64,000 bases of DNA, taken from assembly GCA_902702965.1 (NCBI GenBank), contig CACRXP010000011.1:1768591-1832590 (forward strand), read 5' to 3'. Within the stretch, counting starts at the first letter, position 1, and every line of letters begins with the position of its first letter. The translations under genes were made by a program, and so were the position numbers. Positions 62,000 to 64,000 of this stretch are shown here, piece after piece. The notes under the pieces were generated by a model that searched no databases, was not told the DNA's origin, and was given only the letters and a program-made list of their open reading frames with translations. Origin of the DNA: Spirometra erinaceieuropaei. Taxonomy: Eukaryota > Platyhelminthes > Cestoda > Diphyllobothriidea > Diphyllobothriidae.

Positions 62000-64000
62000 A
62001 ACAGACGAGTCCCAGTTAGCAGTTCAGAAGATGAATATGCGATCACTGGGACAAGAAGTTTATTTGCCTGACGTTTCGGATTCTCACTCGAATCCATCAT
62101 CAGAGACATTTGCAGATAGAGGTGAAGGTGGCACCAGGAGTGCAGTATTTATAGCACGTGGCTGCCGTGGGACCGTATGCGCACTGCAATTAACAGTTCT
62201 CACAATCGCCGCTGGGGTCGTAATTGATGCGGCGGTGGCTTGGCGGTCCGAGTCCGAGTTGTTAATTGCCGCGATTTCGTCATCCGTGCTCGATGCTGGT
62301 GTGACGATTGCTCTGCAAACTGGCTCACTGTCAGCGTGATAATTGCTCACCCGCGCCCTCCCCACGTGACTGATTCTCCTGCCCAGGGAACATTGCAATA
62401 CGGAATAGGCCACCGGGAGGTCATTGTGTTTGTTGATGGATTGCGGGCCTGAGAACCATGACTCGAGCAGCTCGCGGCTCACGCGGTTGTCACCCCTTGC
62501 GAGGATTTCGGCCTCTTGAAATTTGAAAATATGGCCGGGTCCCGTCGAGTGTGCCGCCACCTGAGAGTTAGCGTCTCCCCGCCTCACTGCTGCTGCGTGC
62601 TCGGCAAGTCGCGTACGGAGTAATCTCCCAGTTTCTCCGACATAATTGCTTTGTCCGCAACTACACCAGATCCGGTAAACGACGCCAGACGTTTCCTGCC
62701 GTGGCAGCGGGTCTTTTGGCCTCATCACTTGGCGCCTAATGGTTGCTTCCGGCCTGTGTGCAACCCCAACTCCAAGTGGAGTGAGAAGACGACTGACGGC
62801 TTCCGAGACGTTCTTCACGTACGGAAGAGCCCGCCAAAATTTGGGGCTAGTTGGATTTGGTCTCTGGTTTCCTTTTCGTATGCACTGGTTGACACAGTTG
62901 CGCGGGTAGCCATTGGCTCTCATTACCCGTCGAAGATATTGTAATTCAGCAACCTTGTCTTCCATTTCACTGCAGTGCGTCTCAACACGCCGGTATAGCG
63001 CCCTTACGCAACTGCGTTTGTGACTGATCGGGTGGTTGCTATTGAAGTTCAGTATTTGCGTCGTATTTGTCGCTTTCCTGAACACTTTGGTTTTTAGGCC
63101 ACCACAATCTTTGCGGCAGACGAGGACATCCAGGAAGGCCAGCTGATTGTTTTCCTCCTCCTCCATCGTAAATTGAATGTCCGGGAAGACGGCGTTGAGT
63201 TGTTCTTTGAAAGTCAGCACCTGATCCCGTTCGATGACGACGAAGGTGTCATCCACATACCGAGCCCAGAATTTCGGTCTGTGGTGTCGGAAAACCAGCG
63301 ACTCCAGCCGTTGAAGGACCGCCTCGGCTATGAGTCCCGAAATCGGCGAACCCATTGGCGTTCCCTTCACCTGCTCGTAGATTGTTCCGTCGAATGTAAA
63401 GTACGTCTTGAGACAGAACTTCAGGAGCTGGATGATTTGGGCGTGACCGAGGCGATTCTCCGTTTCGTCGTACTTCTCTCGTAGGAGTAGTTCGATTGTC
63501 TCGACTGCCAGGTCCTGCGGGATAGAAGTAAAAAGGGACGTGACATCAAAGGGAACCATGATATCGCTTGGCAGGAGACTTACTCCTTTAAGTTTCTCCA
63601 AGAATCGCGTTGACGAGCTGACTGTGGTGTTCGAATCGGAGGTCAGAAACTTGAGACGTTGGAACAGCCACTTTGCCAGTCCGTAGGTTGGAGTGCCCTT
63701 TAGTGATACGATAGGCCGGAGAGGAGCGCCCTCTTTGTGCACTTTTGGGAGACCGTAGAATCGGGCTAGGGCCGTTTCTTGTGCTCTCGCCATGCGTCGG
63801 TCGATTAGCGATATTGCACCTGAGTTCTCCATTACCAACAGCGTCGCGTTAATCTCGCGTGTCAGCGTTTTCATGGGGTTGGATTCGCATGGGACATAGG
63901 ACTGACGATCCTCCAACAAGCTTTTGGCTTTTTGATTGTAGTCTGTCCTGTCCAATACGACCGTTGAACGCCCCTTGTCCGCAGGCACGATAACGAGGTC
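62000..64000 (-). mobile_element. Penelope group-1 retroelement: long ORF with RT and GIY-YIG, runs off the window
   Basis: A single minus-strand frame is open from the window edge (at least 63988) to 62084, over 634 codons. In order: FYGLPKVHKEGAPLRPIVS (RT2 region), VPFDVTSLFTSIP (catalytic Asp), GTPMGSPISGLIAEAVLQRL, ARYVDDTFVVIE (intact YVDD), NQLAFLDVLVCRK, an RT-endonuclease linker (NGYPRNCVNQCIRK; FWRALPYVKNVSEAVSRLL), then GIY-YIG (GVVYRIWCSCGQSNYVGETG, followed by R/R/H residues TRLAEH). The C-terminus is Ala/Ser/Thr-rich. Both catalytic centres look intact, so this is a young and possibly still functional copy. The 3' end (62000-62170 in this orientation) carries the hammerhead-like motif and an inverted pair GTCCCAGT / ACTGGGAC. 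Confidence 0.92.

Noticed and set aside
62031..62339. Plus-strand frame over the Penelope end
   Set aside because: It overlaps the minus-strand Penelope ORF and has no independent support.
1..64000. CRISPR arrays, operons or bacterial genes
   Set aside because: No regular spacer-repeat arrays or compact gene runs; introns, SINEs and LINEs show a eukaryotic nuclear sequence.

Overview
This window looks like nuclear DNA of a flatworm (Platyhelminthes), most likely a large, repeat-rich tapeworm or fluke genome. The reasons are a coding gene split into many small exons by kilobase-scale introns, two groups of Penelope-like retroelements (reverse transcriptase plus GIY-YIG), several CR1/jockey-like non-LTR retrotransposons, tRNA-derived SINEs, a Merlin DNA transposon and many inverted-repeat elements. 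The species call is inference; nothing in the window fixes it.

Bases 1-50714, plus strand, hold the 3' part of one large gene. I could place 30 exons with consensus splice sites whose phases all agree. Their summed coding length is 8355 nt, an exact multiple of three, giving 2784 residues; the 5' end lies outside the window. The protein is mostly helical, Trp-containing, spectrin-repeat-like sequence. It ends in an Arg/Ser-rich linker, one 20-residue transmembrane helix and a 47-residue tail ending Gly-Gly-Gln-Pro-Pro-Val. This is the layout of a nesprin/SYNE-type KASH protein, which joins the cytoskeleton to SUN proteins in the outer nuclear membrane, but with a divergent tail. A polyadenylation signal lies at 50799-50804.

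The introns are packed with repeats: a Penelope group-2 fragment (5.95-7.03 kb), a 100-N assembly gap (7172-7271), a Merlin element with matching ends and an 8-bp target duplication (7867-8647), clustered SINEs (9.6-10.2, 20.6-21.1 kb), approximately 1-kb fold-back elements flanked by TA (12.7, 16.2, 29.4, 39.0, 52.1 kb), a second fold-back family (18.5 kb), and a set of inverted-repeat elements whose interiors are degenerate CCCTAA arrays (1.7, 19.0, 21.8, 22.9, 34.0, 47.4, 53.1 kb). CR1-like LINE copies lie antisense to the gene (30.2, 35.1, 37.5 kb). A Penelope group-1 copy lies in the intron at 43.9-45.4 kb. One intron contains a tandem duplication of its own start, each copy interrupted by a different transposon.

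Bases 50.8-64.0 kb contain no host gene that I can support. They hold a truncated fold-back element, a telomere-like inverted-repeat element, a Penelope group-2 scrap, a SINE, an antisense LINE (55.4-57.0 kb), two head-to-tail 5'-truncated LINE copies (58.0-61.0 kb) with repeated 3' UTR units, a LINE ORF1 broken by one stop (61.3-62.0 kb), and a long Penelope group-1 open frame on the minus strand (62.1-64.0 kb) that runs off the right edge. The Penelope 3' ends carry a repeated hammerhead-like RNA motif.
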